DNA of 64,000 nt from Bombyx mori (taxonomy: Eukaryota; Arthropoda; Insecta; Lepidoptera; Bombycidae), in assembly GCF_030269925.1 (NCBI RefSeq), contig NC_085121.1, positions 4,481,501 through 4,545,500 of the forward strand. The letters are read 5' to 3'. This document shows positions 30,871 to 43,172 of this stretch, piece after piece. Below the pieces are notes generated by a model. It was not told the origin of the DNA, ran no database searches, and worked only from the letters and a program-made list of their open reading frames with translations. Made by a program: the position numbers and the translations under genes. Numbering within the stretch: the first letter of the stretch is position 1; the number at the start of each line of letters is the position of its first letter.

Positions 30871-32228
30871 ATGTTGTCACGTCAAAAAAAATCTAGGCCG
30901 CGAAAAAAATACAAAAAAGAATTATTATTATTTTAGCTTAAGGCCACAAATCGTTGTACATTGAATTGAACAGCGCTTTCTGTTCCTCAATTAAAACAAC
31001 GAACACATTCTACACAGCCTATATGACACGTTTAATATTCATAATTATAACATTGCGTAATATTCCCGTTATAAAGGCAAGATGTGTTTGATAGCAACGT
31101 GTTAATAAACTGCTCCGCGAGGCGAATTTTAATATACCTAAGTACACGCTTTTGATCCGCCCATATTTTAATCACAGCTGAATTTACTGTGACAGGTTCT
31201 ATTAATTTTCAGAGACAGGTACAAAATTGCGTCTATTAGTAGGATAATCGTAAACTCACTAAAATCCCTAGAAACTAATTGCCTATGTTCGCAACTTCGC
31301 AACGGCTTCTGAAAATCTGATATTTTTTAATTGAAGAATCTATATCTACACTGTCTTATCGGTTTCACTTTTTTAAAATTTTAACCAGTACCGCTTGGTA
31401 TTTGCACAAAGTAATTTTGGGGTGCAGAACAACACCAAGGTGTAGTATACTGACAGTTTGAAATAGTCCTATATGGGCCATAATGATAATGAACGAATAT
31501 TAAGAAACGTAGATTTGAATAAATAATGTACTTAAATACTAGACTGTGGTTAAAACTTGACTACGAAAAGTATTCCAAATACTTGTTAAGGTCTAATAGA
31601 ATTTAAAAAAAATGTGAAATGTCTTACAATATGCTTTTAACTGACGCGTAATCATGAATTATTTTTATTACAAGTACGAGGATTTGGTACAAAACCACTG
31701 GAAATCGATTCTAGGTTCCGTTAAAGTCACACCAAATTTTTCTAGCCATTTTGTCGGAGAGAATTAATAGAATTAAATTTTAAGATTCACATTTTCATTC
31801 CCGTCGCCGTGTCAAGAAAACGCAAATCAAGGATCATAGCGCTGGACATATTTAATTAATCTTTCAAAAATAAACTTGAAGAACTTCTCATTGCAAGCTC
31901 TAAGCGTACGCGATTCCAGTGAAAAGAACATAATAAGATAAACAGCCCATAATTAATGAGGTGAAACGTTGTAACAATAGACCCACTGAACCCCAAAACT
32001 TATGAAGCCGTGATATTGTGTAGGCCTAATGATAGCCCTTACACACACTGATTATAATACTACATACACGTGATACACGACTACGATAAAATGTATTGTT
32101 TTACTTGAATGCTTTAATGTAAGTATGTAGTATTTACGTATAGTATAGTATTATATACGTATAGTATTTAGTATGTAGTATTTCATTTTAATCAATTAAT
32201 CGAAGCTCTGGGGAATATTATATCTATA
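30871..32228. other. AT-rich intergenic DNA
   Basis: No feature is recognised. Simple 'gtatagtatt' repeats lie at 32120-32180. Confidence 0.4.
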
Positions 32229-32494
32229 TCTATACTAATATTATAAAGAGGAAAGATTTGTTTGTTTGTTTGTATTGAATAGTCTCCGAAACTACTGAAC
32301 CGATTTAAAAAATTATTTCACTGTTGGAAAGCTACGCTATCCCCGGGTGACATAGGCTATATTTATTATATTTTCAAAAAAATTTGGGATCCTTACTGAA
32401 ACTCCAATAATGTAACCCAATGTGTAAAAAAATTATCTAAAATTCTTTACATCGCGTGCGCTACTTCCCAAGCGAAGCCGGGGCGGGCCGCTAG
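32229..32494 (+). mobile_element. Non-autonomous Helitron
   Basis: Starts TCTATACTAATATTATAAAG after an A; ends 'ggggcgggccgCTAG' before a T. Its interior ('gctacgctatccccgggtgacatagg') matches, inverted, the longer copy at 43865-44274. Confidence 0.88.
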
Positions 32495-33319
32495 TTATTT
32501 AATAAATTTATTCGGTGATAAAAAGCCTTTTTAGGGAATTAATAGTTCGAACCTACCGTGGTGAATATCTAAAAAGACTTCGTAATTTTAAAATTAAATA
32601 ATCACAGATTAATTTACAAGCAAGCTACCAACGAATGAAGCCGGAATTCCTCCCTTCTACATTTGTAATAAAAACAAAAAAAAAAAAACGCCTTAATGGA
32701 CATCGGATATCATGCAAATTTATGAGGTTACCTTTGATGGAGGCAAAATTGTGAAATAGAATACGCTTTACAAATATTCAACTTGTATACAAATGCTTAA
32801 ACTTCTTCACATTTTACCTACTAAAATTATCAACGTACAATAAGTCCTTAACTATGAAATTGCCATTTTACAATAAAATCAATTTTATTTAAAAAAATAA
32901 TGGAATTCTATTTTCAAATTCAGTCAATTATCACTTTGATTTCACTACATTTGTACGTTTTTCTTCAATTCGAACACAATTAAAATACGAGTAATAATTG
33001 AATACGAGTTCTATGTAATTGAATTTGAATTTTAATTTTAATTTATCGCGGTAACGTGTATGCAGTGAAAACTAAATATACTCGAGAGCAATGAATGCGG
33101 GTCACCTAAAGAAGCCTTTCAATCTTAGAAACTAAAAATGCTAGCTTATCAAAATTAACGGTGTTTAATACACGATATAATACCCCTTAAATGAAAGTAA
33201 TAAAATTTATAAGTCACTACATTTTATTTATTAAAAATTACATAAAGAACAAAAAAACTTCTGATCCCCTTAAAACAAAAATAGGAAACATGTAATTTTT
33301 GTACAACAATATGATTTTC
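32495..33319. other. AT-rich intergenic DNA
   Basis: Nothing recognised. Confidence 0.4.
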
Positions 33320-33492
33320 TTGAGTGGGTCGCGTTTCCGATCCGGTGGTAGATTCTGCGAAGTACGGCTCTTGCTAGGGTTCGTGTTAGCAACGTCACCA
33401 GGTTTGAGCCCCGTGAGCTCACCTACTAAAGTTAGGGTTACGCTGACATAGCCGCTAGGGCAATCAGCTTAGGTAGGAAATAAAAAAAAAAT
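33320..33492 (+). mobile_element. Jockey-type LINE 3' UTR, 5'-truncated
   Basis: 'gtgggtcgcgtttccgatccgg' resembles the 3' UTR of the element at 6343-11278. The tail differs: 'tttgagccccgtgagctc...gcttaggtaggaa' plus an A run, shared with 51588-51685. This is a sister family. Confidence 0.75.
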
Positions 33493-34661
33493 GAATCCAA
33501 AAAAACCTACACAGTCATCTAATTTAAAAGTATATATTAAAAAAATATTCGTATATACATATTTAAGATAAATCCGCTAGTCACATTATACTCCGACGGA
33601 AACAATTTAAAAAACATATTCACGCCTATGTTATACAGTATTCTGAACGCCGAAAAGCCCAGAGCGAAGATCTGAATGATTTAATTCAGGTTGTATCATA
33701 AATCACATTGAGATGTTCCACGATATATGGAGAACAGTAACACGCCTTTGAAGTTGTAGAAAAATTCATATTACGATGGCAGACAAGTTGATGATTTAGA
33801 ATTGTAGCAAATCACTTTAGTTTAACATTTAGAATGCACATAAATTGTGTATAACAGTGAAAACACGTCGGTTGTTAATAGTGATTGCACAGAATAGAAT
33901 TGTTTTTCCGTGACTCGATTGGTTGAAGATGTTTTTCTCGTAGTGCCTCGGAGCCCTCCTGATGGTAAGCTAATGAAGTCCATAGACATCAGCCCGGATA
34001 TATCTCCTAGGTGCTAGGTACTAGCAGGTTTAAGTGACAAATATAAAAAATATATTAAAGTTTTGATGTATATGAACTCTGACAACTTTTTATGAGAAAG
34101 ACATGAGGCATGCTCATTTATCAACAGAAAAATAAACTAAATACAGACACGTGGTTGTATTTAATAATTAATTATCACTTGCCTTACTAGTTTCACTTGA
34201 TCGTGAAAATGGGTTTGACAAAATGTGGCCTGGGAGTCACGCTCGTGCGGTCTCTCTGGCCCTTCACTCAAGCGTTGCTGATTTTGTATTCGACTCTTGT
34301 GGCTTATACGATATTCATCAGAATAGATTTATTTTCATCTATCGATTTAGATTATAGAACCAAAATATCTTGTAAAATGTACGTAATGTTTAACAACTAA
34401 ACTTGGCAACACTAACAATAATTTTGGCAATATAGTTCCTTCGATTTTAATTTCATATTTTTATTTGGAACAGAAAAAGCATTATATTAAAATGAATACA
34501 TGTTTTTTGTTAGTGAACCAACAGTTCTAATGTAACTATGTAAGGTACAAATTATGTAAATAGGAAATATTGTTTCAAAAGCTTTGAAATATGTGGTATC
34601 GTTAATAACCATTTGTTCCAGAATTTTCTTGAGTGGAGCGTGTGCCCGCAATTTTCAACAA
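33493..34661. other. AT-rich intergenic DNA
   Basis: Positions 33945-34010 may hold a decayed LINE tail ('cctcctgatggtaagc..agtccatagacatcagc'). The 67-codon ORF at 34197-34400 is not recognised. Confidence 0.4.
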
Positions 34662-34917
34662 TCTATACTGATATTATAAAGCTGAAGAGTTTGTTTGTTT
34701 GAACGCGCTAATCTCAGGAACTACTGGTAAGATCTGAAAAATTATGTCAGTGTTAGATAGCCCGTTTATCGAGGAAGGCTATAGGCTATATAACATCACG
34801 CTGAGACTAATACAAGCGGAGCACCAATAAATAATGTTTCAAAATCGGGGTTATTTTTACCTTTTGAGATCTTCCGCTGCGTTCGCTGCAGAAACGGTTA
34901 AAGTTTCGCTAAAATAA
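34662..34917 (+). mobile_element. Non-autonomous Helitron, 3' end lost
   Basis: Starts TCTATACTGATATTATAAAGC after an A and shares its interior with 29482-29795 ('gataggccc..', 'gcggagcaccaataa'). It runs directly into a truncated Bm1, so the original 3' terminus is missing or hidden. Confidence 0.8.
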
Positions 34918-34919
34918 TG

Positions 34920-35104
34920 TAGCAGTAATGCGTTTCGGCTTGAAGGATGGGCCAGCCGTTGTAACTGGATATACTGAGACCTTAGAACTCATATCTCCAG
35001 GTGGCTGGCGGCATTTAGGTTCTAGATGTCTATGGGCTCGGGTAACCACTTAACACCGGGTGGGCTGTAAACTCGTCCACCCATCAATTCAATTAAAAAA
35101 AACC
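34920..35104 (+). repeat. 5'-truncated Bm1 SINE
   Basis: Begins inside the core at 'gcagtaatgcgtttcgg' and reaches a terminal A run at about 35104. Confidence 0.88.
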
Positions 35105-37019
35105 CCATCATATCCGCTAAATTTAACGCAATAAAACAAAATATTATGAAAATACGTCTATATTATCTCTATTGATTAGCCGATTGTGAAGATTAACATG
35201 GGTTCAGCTCTACAAACTCAGATATAACCGGTTTTATTACAATTCAAAACAGTTTTATAAAAATGTTTCACAACCCTTCAGTCAACCGCTGATTTCACAT
35301 TCGACTCCCGCGCCTTTATATAAGTAGTCCTTGCCAATCCCGGATTACGCGAGCTAAACTTGTGCTTACAAGGGAACAGTACAAATACTGAATGTAGAAG
35401 GATCAAAGGTTCCTTGCAAATAAACTGAGGAATAAATTTAAGCTGTTACGTAATAACAAACGTTGGAACTATGAATCCCTCTAACCTACTTTTTCAGAAA
35501 TATACGGTCCACGGAAAAATAATCAATAAATTAATTTAAACACACTTTGCTTTGATAAGCCTAAATAAAATAATTAAGAAAATCTATAACTCATATTATT
35601 GTGTTTTGACGCATCGACCTCGTGTGTCCGGCATGACTAAATTGACATTGTAGTATCTATCTGGTATTCACCCGCCACTCGCACCATTGAAACTCCTGTG
35701 GAGTCAAGATTGACAGCGACAGCCATACCAATAGACTCTGAATGATAAAACTTGAGTTACTAGACCGAAAGCTAAATTGTCTTCTGCAACAACTTAGTAA
35801 ACTTAGGAATATATAATTATGTTGTGGTCTATAGATTCTGGTAACCGCATAGTACCAAGTTAGCTGTTGACCAACTGGCTAAAATACATGTAAAAAATAT
35901 TTTATTCAAGTAGCTATTTAAAAATTTAATAACATTACTACCGATACGAATGCCGTTCAACTAGGGAAGAAAAACCCACCATAAATTCAGGGTTTGCTCT
36001 TTTACAAATGTAACATATGTGTTTATATATTAATATAGCTATAACTATAACTATTTAATGCCTTCAGCGTCAACTAGATATTTGATGTTTAAGGTACAGG
36101 AAATTATGATCGAGATTTTTAAATGCTCGGCTTCACTTAAATATGTCTTATATATTATGTCCATAACACTTTGTCTTTTTATATTTGAAGTAAAGCTGTT
36201 GTATTCTTTGTACGAGGAACACTGCTGCTTGAGATACAGGTTTTATCACCTAGTTTTAAGCACAGATGCAAATTATGATTTTGTTTCTACTTCTATGTTA
36301 ACAATAAATAACTAAAAAGAAAAAAAAAACTATGTTTCCGTAGACGACTGTACCGGCACCGAATCAAGTTAGTATTTTCCGCGCAGCAGTACCGTCCAAC
36401 TAAAAACAAGAACATCAAATAAACTCTAATATCACAAGATAAAAACTTTACAAACAAAAATACTTGGAAGACTACAATGTGCTAAAGGTTATGAAGCTAC
36501 CAATCCAGCTAAATTTAAGTAATTCTGTTTAATTTAAGACGAACTTTAGCAAGATCAAACGAACGATCAAGTCAAAAGTCACTAAAATATCACACGCCAA
36601 CACATTGGAAACTACATAAGTTAAATTATTATGTAGATAATCCTGCAGGTTCAGGCAGACCCTCTCGGTGTCGAGGGAGCGTGTACTTTGGTATTGAATT
36701 AAATCACATTTCGGACGACTGACCTCTTCCGTCGATTTATTTAGGGCGTGAAGAGAGTACTCCTGATGCCGACACGGGAATAAACTTTTCCTGCATGACA
36801 AATCAATATTCATATACTAAACTTTACATTAATGTTGTTTTAACGCGTGTTGAATGTTGTTGTGGTTGTGGTTTTTGTGAATTCGGTGAAATAGTAGCAC
36901 TCAGTAGGCAGATAGATGACACGTGCTATCTCTAGTTGACACGTGTCTTCTCTGCTTAAATGAGTATGTATTAAATATGCTATCTTTAGCTTTACTACTC
37001 TTATTATTTCTTCTGTTCG
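35105..37019. other. AT-rich intergenic DNA
   Basis: The largest stretch without an identified element. ORFs at 36058-36315 (85 codons, plus) and 36529-36813 (94 codons, minus) have no recognised domain; the second has the more protein-like composition, but no supporting signal was found. Confidence 0.4.
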
Positions 37020-37213
37020 TGGTAATATGTCACTGAACTCCTCCTAAGCGGTTGGACCGATTCGAATGTTTTTTTTGCATGCATTTGGGTGGCACCCTGG
37101 ATGGTTTAGATTCACAAATCAGCCCGACAAATGGCACTGCAGTCGGTATATAGGTTATTTATCTTTCCTAGAATTAATTTATATGGCAAAACAATGCTTG
37201 CCGGGTCAGCTAG
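37020..37213 (+). mobile_element. Helitron-like 3' end
   Basis: 'tcctcctaagcggttggaccgattcgaa...tgcttgccgggtcagCTAG' followed by T has the look of another lepidopteran Helitron subfamily. The 5' end is not identifiable. Confidence 0.6.
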
Positions 37214-37320
37214 TGTCATATTTATTTTTAGCCGTCGTGGGTAATTTTTGTGGCCGACTACCATATTTTTGTATGTGTATTACTATATATTGTGTATAAT
37301 ACGTATGTGTATGACTATCA

Positions 37321-37514
37321 AAAGACTACTCATCATCGGCAAAGTGGAAGAAAAGAGGCCTAGGGGGCGTAGGCCCATGCGCTGGTTTGATCAGATTAAG
37401 ACGACTTTGGACTACAGCATCAATGTCGCTATCCACTGCGCAGAAGACAGGAGGGAATGGAGGAACATAGTCCTAACAAAAATGCTCCGTAAAGGTCACG
37501 ACCCTCAGCGCTGA
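37321..37514 (+). pseudogene. LINE reverse-transcriptase C-terminal fragment
   Basis: The frame reads EEKRPRGRRPMRWFDQI, then AEDRREWRN and KMLRKGHDPQR before TGA. This is the basic C-terminal end of a LINE ORF2, the same pattern as the minus-strand fragment at 16994-17117. It is open to 37248 upstream, but that part is not LINE-like. Confidence 0.82.
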
Positions 37515-37530
37515 GGAACATGACGCACGG

Positions 37531-37770
37531 AGTTTTTTTTTGCTTAGATAGGTTGACGAGCTCACAGCCCACCTGGTGTTAAGTGGTTTTTGTAGCCCAT
37601 AGACATCTACAACGTAAATGTACCGCCCACCTTGAGATATGAGTTCTAGGGTCTCAGTATAGTTACAACGGCTGCCCCGCCCTTCAAACCGAAACGCATT
37701 ACTTCACGGCAGAACTAGGCAGGGTGGTGGTACCTACCCGTGCGGACTCACAAGAGGTCCTACCACCTGT
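37531..37770 (-). repeat. Bm1 SINE, 3' part
   Basis: T run and 'gcttagatagg' at the left, complete core, ending 'cctaccacctgtt'. Confidence 0.92.
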
Positions 37771-37844
37771 TGCTTCATAGACATGGTTGCTTCGAAGAGA
37801 TAACTCTAAACGATAAGTCCGGCAATTTTTTCGCAAAGCTATAA

Positions 37845-38000
37845 TGGATAGATATCAGTTTGAAGGGTGGATAGTCGTTGTACAAAACAACGATGACTTC
37901 GACCTCATGTCTCAAAGCGATTGGAGGCATTGTGGAGGGCACGGCTAAGGATCAAATACCGGGATGGTCGTGAGGCAGTTTACCGATCTAAGCCGTTAAA
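37845..38000 (+). repeat. Very diverged Bm1-like fragment
   Basis: 'cagtttgaagggtgga.agtcgttgta' then 'gacctcatgtctcaaagcgattgg' and 'gatctaagccgttaaaaa' follow Bm1 order. An old copy. Confidence 0.55.
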
Positions 38001-38814
38001 AAGTACATATTCTAAACCTAATAAATAAATTATGTAGGCATCGTAAAAAAAACTTCACGACTGATGTTTCAGACGATAATTTAATCATCATGAGGTCGTT
38101 AATTCTACATAAATCTTTTGTTAATCATTCCTTCGTTTTATATATTTATTCGGTCGAATGATTTGTTATTATGTTTCTGTACACGATATAACAGTTCATT
38201 GGACTTTTCAATTTGAGTAATTCAATCCGTTTTTTTTGTTATAACACTTTTTTTAAGTTTCCCGCTTTCAAGATATTTTTTAAAATAGGTTTTTACTATT
38301 GCCATTGAAAGTCGTAATGCATAATAATATTTCACAATTCATGAATACTTCAAAATATTCGTAATAAATATCTTTATATGAGACTTAGAAATATGAAGTA
38401 TACATATATGTACTACATATGTTTTATTTATATTAAACGTAGTGTAGTAGCTTTTTTCCATAATTTTTTTTGTAAGCTTTGAAGACTAATGTGCATTGCA
38501 AAAAGAATTCTATCGGGTTCGTTTCGGCATTTGAATTTGAAATTAGTTTTACAAGGTACTAAATAATGCCAACATTTTTTGTTCAATTTCAAAAGTCAAT
38601 TAATTTCCGATGTGTAAATAAGCTGCCCGAACTCATTTTGAAAAGCGTTTTTCAATAAATATCGGTAAAAATACTTCGCGGAAGGTTGACTTTTATGTTT
38701 AGGTAATTAAACGCGTGGGAAGACGTCCCTACTGATTAATTTTTGAGGTTACTTTTTGTGAGTTTATGTTATGAACCACATCTAGAATAAATAAAAGAAT
38801 AATTTCAATTATTC
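38001..38814. other. AT-rich intergenic DNA
   Basis: Nothing recognised. Confidence 0.4.
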
Positions 38815-38905
38815 GTTTTTTATTTATTTAAACGAGTGAACGAGCTCACAGCCTACCTGGTGTTAAGTGATTACCGGCGCCCATAGATTTCAAAACTCAA
38901 CGACC
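38815..38905 (-). repeat. Bm1 SINE 3' fragment
   Basis: 'gagctcacagcctacctggtgttaag' segment with T-rich left end; the copy breaks off after about 90 bp. Confidence 0.8.
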
Positions 38906-39433
38906 AACTCTTTTAAAACAGCAAAAAATTCTTATCTTAAAACCAAATTAGAAAATATTATTATTGTGCGTCCACTGTTTGTTATCCTGTGATTTCCATA
39001 ATACCTACGTGCTACGATAATCAAATGTACTACGACGTAGTCTCTGATTTGCTACGAAACCTAGCATTAGCTACGGAATAAACCCCTTTGTAGGCGTATT
39101 ATTATTGTAGTGGTATCTGGTCCAGACTACAGCAGTTTTTTTTTAATAGACAAGAAATTTTAATTTCATGTTCTGATGTCGTTCCTATTTGTGCTTATCT
39201 CGTATTTGTATTTCAGGCACTCAGAACACACGAGAAAATCTTACTTGGAGATGATGAAAGTGACATGTTATTAAAACCATTCATTTGTGTCGTATTAATG
39301 ATTCGCGTTCTTTAAATGTTGATTTTAAATACCATCGAGACACATCTCTCAATAACCTATATAAGGCGTTGGAAGGTCAATGAAATATTGACTGCCACTT
39401 AGACCTTTTCCTCAATACAATGTAACTTATAAT
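38906..39433. other. AT-rich intergenic DNA
   Basis: Nothing recognised. Confidence 0.4.
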
Positions 39434-39701
39434 TTAACACGTTGACTGCCGTGTAGGTCAGCGGTGCCCTAGGTGGGGCACTAAAGTAATTATGTCGATT
39501 TCTGTCTTCGATCTTCTTACTAAGGCGTCGGAATATCTAGTAGACTCTAGGAAAGATGAATTCGAAGATACTAAGATACATAAATTAGAAACAAAAAAAG
39601 ACAAAGTTAGGCAATTCCGGTGCTCACTAACAGAAATCGACATAATTTCTTCAGTGCACCACGTAGGGCACCAGTTACCTACATGGCAGTCAAAGGGTTA
39701 A
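39434..39701. mobile_element. piggyBac-like MITE with TTAA target sites
   Basis: A 260-bp element (39438-39697) flanked on each side by TTAA (39434-39437, 39698-39701). Long inverted ends pair: 'cacgttgactgccgtgtagg' at the left and, inverted, 'ccctttgactgccatgtagg' at the right. Inner pairing extends through 'ggtgccctaggtgg' and 'attatgtcgatttctgt'. TTAA duplication is the hallmark of piggyBac-type transposition. Both strands carry a ~60-codon frame, a by-product of the symmetry. Confidence 0.88.
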
Positions 39702-39991
39702 GACATTTAACATAACTATTATAGGCTTAACATTACTTCACAGAGCCACAAAATACAGAAACCGCTTGCAAATAACAATTCAGTGAATTGCTAGTTATTT
39801 CTCAGTGCCACTTTTATATAGGAAATAACAATTGGACTCGACTGCGTATCCTCAGATTAATAGGATCATTTTGCCGTCAGCGTTTCCAATAGGAATCGAC
39901 TCGATGTTTGGCACCAATCCCTTGTAGCCTGTTCCAAAGTAAAATAGCGCATTTATTTATACTTTATAGCTTTATTATTTATAGCTTATTT

Positions 39992-40283
39992 AACGGCCGT
40001 CTGGTGTAGTGGTAAGTGACATGGTCACTACACAGGGGGGTCGCGGGTTCGAATCCCGCCAAGCGGAGATATTTGTATGTATGATACATATAAATGTCTT
40101 TTCCAGGGTTATGGATGTATATTAAAATATTAAATATATGTATGTGTATAATAAAAATCTTACACTTATTTCTGTTATCTGGTACCTGTAACACAAGTTC
40201 TTTACTTATCACGGGACCAGTTAACGTGGCGTCATTGTTAGTAAATATTTATTTATTATTTATTTATTTATTTATTTATTTTT
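39992..40283 (+). repeat. tRNA-derived SINE (second family) ending in ATTT repeats
   Basis: The head 'ggtgtagtggtaagtgac' fits a pol III A box, and 'gggttcgaatcccg' is a perfect B box. The body ('cttttccagggttatggatg', 'ctggtacctgtaacacaag') and the tail of ATTT units (40246-40283) are not tRNA. A second copy lies at 62704-62965. It should not be annotated as a tRNA gene. Confidence 0.88.
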
Positions 40284-40712
40284 ATTGCTAACACAGGTGG
40301 ACAAGCTCACGGCCCACCTGACGTTCAGTGTTTACCGGAGCCCATAGGCACCAACAACATAAATGCCGCCACCAAACTTGAGAAATGATTTTTAAATCTC
40401 CGATTTTTAGAGTACAATGGCTGCGCCACCCTTTGCATTACTGCTTCGCGACAGAAATAGGCAGGGCGGTGGTACCTACCCGTGAGGACCCACCCTACCC
40501 CACCAATAATTACCCTATTTATATTTATTGCGGCTTTGATTTTTGTTACACGAGGCATTTCCAACATTATGGAAGTCATTCATGAACATATATTAAGTAA
40601 GTATTTCAGTAATTATTTGCTACCAGCCTGCTGAATTCGAACATTGACACAGTTGCATCGCTCGATATGAATGCACTGCGTGTCTTATCCTTTAGGCCAC
40701 CACGGCTGCAAG
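40268..40712 (-). repeat. Near full-length Bm1 SINE including the tRNA-like head
   Basis: On the minus strand: 'ccgtggtggcctaaaggataagacacgc' tRNA-like 5' region (to about 40712), a B-box-like 'gttcgaattc', a spacer with 'taacaaaaatcaaagccgc', then the diverged core to the T-rich end at 40268. It abuts the preceding SINE tail. Confidence 0.8.
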
Positions 40713-41126
40713 CTTTCACGTTAGGTAGCTCACCAATCAACTTTAATTTGGCAATATCCAGAATCCGTAGATGCCACAATATGAAGATTGCATTGGGCCA
40801 TATGACCAAAGCTTACCTGATAATTAAAGACTATGTAACTAATTAATAAAAAGTCATTTTCATTTCACGTTCATTTTCACGGACGATTTGAATTTGGTTA
40901 AAATTACATTCAATGATTCTGTTACAGAGTCAAGCAAATATAGGTATTTTTAAAAAGGAAAATCGAAAATTGATGCCTGCATCGTATCGAACCACAACAC
41001 GAATGCACATTGCATATGAATACATAGGAATGTCTCACGGGAAATAATCTGATCAATCCTGCAGTGGAAAATACCGAAAAAATTATGAGGATTTTAACAC
41101 GCACGGGTAAATAACAACGTTCCTTT
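40713..41126. other. AT-rich intergenic DNA
   Basis: Nothing recognised. Confidence 0.4.
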
Positions 41127-41458
41127 TTTTATTTTATTTTAGTGCCGGTGTAGGCAGACGAGCATACGGCCCACCTGATGGTGATTGGTTACCATCGTCC
41201 ATGGACGTCAGCAATGCCAGGGGCAGAGCCAAGCCGCTGTCTACCGCTTAATACTCTTCACAAGCCTCGTTTGAAGAAGGACATGTCATAGCGCTCGGGA
41301 AGCACCGTGGAGGGGAGCTCATTCCATAGCCGGATGGTACGTGGCAAAAAAGATATCTGAAATATTGTGAATGAAAGCAGTGGCTCCAGGTAGTACGGAT
41401 CAACTCTACTCCGGTGGCAGGCAGTATGATGGTAAAAACGACATGATCGACATCTCAA
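41127..41458 (-). pseudogene. LINE ORF2 C-terminus plus 3' UTR
   Basis: The minus frame 41258-41458 ends SFLPRTIRLWNELPSTVLPE, then RYDMSFFKRGL and a stop. This 'PRT.RLWN.LP' block is the usual C-terminal end of Jockey/R1-type ORF2 proteins. The 3' UTR ('ggtgggccgtatgctcgtct') and A-rich tail occupy 41127-41257. Related tails occur at 20200, 26322 and 55792. Confidence 0.85.
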
Positions 41459-42122
41459 AAAAAATCTCAGAACAGGTCATTTCTTACCTATTTCAGCCGT
41501 TTGCCAATCATGTGTTACAATTAAATGCGTCATACAGTACAATTAAAACGTCAACGTGGCATATAAAATTGAATGGCCAATTCACTCTATGCTCTCTGTG
41601 GACTCGGAATTTTACCTGCTTCCTGCACTTTGGTTAAGTGGGTAGACAACTGGCACTTATGCTATTCTACAAGTGATATCCCGGACAGCGCTTTACTGCC
41701 AGGATCGTTTTATTTTTATTGGAACATAAAACATTCTTCCTCTCAATCACCAGCCCACTAATGGTACTTTCCGTGATACATAAACAATAACACAAGAGCT
41801 TTCAACTTTTACGAGTGGCCGTAAAAAAACGCGCTCTTGCTTGATGTATAGTGTGTTCTCGATGTCATTATAGGGTGTAACACGATAAAATATGAACCGA
41901 TAAGAATACATACTAACCTATGTTACAATTTACGGCTTGCAAATAAATCTAATCGCGGTTGACACCCGCTGTATGTTATCGTCGACTGTGTCGTGGTTAA
42001 ATTCTTCTGGCTCCTACTTTTGATTTCAAATCCAATCACTTAAGACGTACTCAGAATTACTTTTGTGACGAAGATATATTTTGCCATGTAAGTTATCTTT
42101 TTTTTGTAAATTTGAATTATTA
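41459..42122. other. Intergenic DNA
   Basis: ORFs at 41371-41637 and 41573-41761 overlap the LINE fragment or have no motif. Nothing else is supported. Confidence 0.4.
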
Positions 42123-42320
42123 TTGGTGCTAAGGTGCACACTGAGTTTGCACGGGTAGGTACCCTTCTTCCCTACTTTGACCGCGAGGCATACATGAACA
42201 ACATCAATTGCTTCAGATTAACGATTCATTTCAAAGAAATTTAAACTATGACGTCATGTATCATGGCAGTCACGTCATGATGTTTCCGGGCTCCGATGAC
42301 CACTTAACGATAAAAAATCA
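42123..42320 (+). repeat. Very diverged Bm1-like copy
   Basis: 'ggtgctaaggtgcacactgagtttgcacgggtaggtaccc' and 'gggctccgatgaccacttaac' keep the Bm1 order with heavy substitution. Confidence 0.55.
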
Positions 42321-42919
42321 TTAAGTTTACTCATTTGACACGCTTCATCAGTTGCCAATAAATAATAAGATTTTATTAGTTTATACTAATGCAAAACAAG
42401 TCATCGCGAAGTGGACATACATGAGTCGACTATTATCAAAGCCGGCAATGTGACTTTTGGATAATTATTGATAAATCAGAAAAACGAATTATTGACTTTG
42501 TATTCCACTGGCAGTCACAAAACTCTTCTGAACGACATCTTAGATAAATAACAGGTTAAGTATTAACCTTTATTTAATGCAGGCATGCAGAACCGTATTC
42601 TTTGAAGGAGACGATTATATTCAAATCAATCTGTATTGAAATATCAATAATTTTTTTTTGTCCTAATGCACAGATTGCCACCTTTGATAATAGACGACTC
42701 ACATAATTTACTAATAATACGAGTATTGTTTACGCGTTGACAATCGTAATTGTCAAAAAAAAAAAATAGTTAGGTTACGTAAATAGGTAAAGGTCTTACC
42801 AATCGATGGTCTTACAAAATTACAGCTTGATAAATTTCCTGTTCAAGAAATCCACCCTACGGATGATCCAGTATAAACAGAATTGTTTTAGAATCCCAGT
42901 GCTGTTTAAGTAATACTGA
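42321..42919. other. AT-rich intergenic DNA
   Basis: Nothing recognised. Confidence 0.4.
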
Positions 42920-43085
42920 CCTGAAGTGCTAGTGTCTGAGCGGCGTGAGGCGCGGCCTGCCACCGTCGTCAACTTAGCGGCATCTCTGCGGCCGCGACCG
43001 GCCCTGACTCCTGACAAGGCTACCACCTCACTCGCTTAGAGACTCATAACTACTACACAGCACTTCACCAACACCGACCACTCTC
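42920..43085 (-). other. GC-rich island, candidate first exon or promoter
   Basis: An isolated CpG-containing patch in AT-rich DNA. On the minus strand a short open frame ends at 'acttcag/gtcagt', a plausible splice donor near 42920. There is no upstream ATG in that frame (an in-frame TAA precedes it), so any exon would be untranslated. Speculative. Confidence 0.25.
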
Positions 43086-43172
43086 ACTTTACACCTGAAA
43101 CAAGCAATAAACGATTTTAACACTCTTTAATATGCCCAAATAAGCTCCGAAAAGTATCTTGGTTTGTGATCT

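Noticed and set aside
36529..36813. 94-codon minus-strand ORF as a host gene
   Set aside because: The composition is protein-like, but there is no known domain, splice context or promoter; it cannot be told from chance.
39992..40070. tRNA gene
   Set aside because: A and B boxes are present, but the sequence continues into a non-tRNA body with an ATTT tail and recurs at 62704. It is a tRNA-derived SINE, and the acceptor stem does not close.
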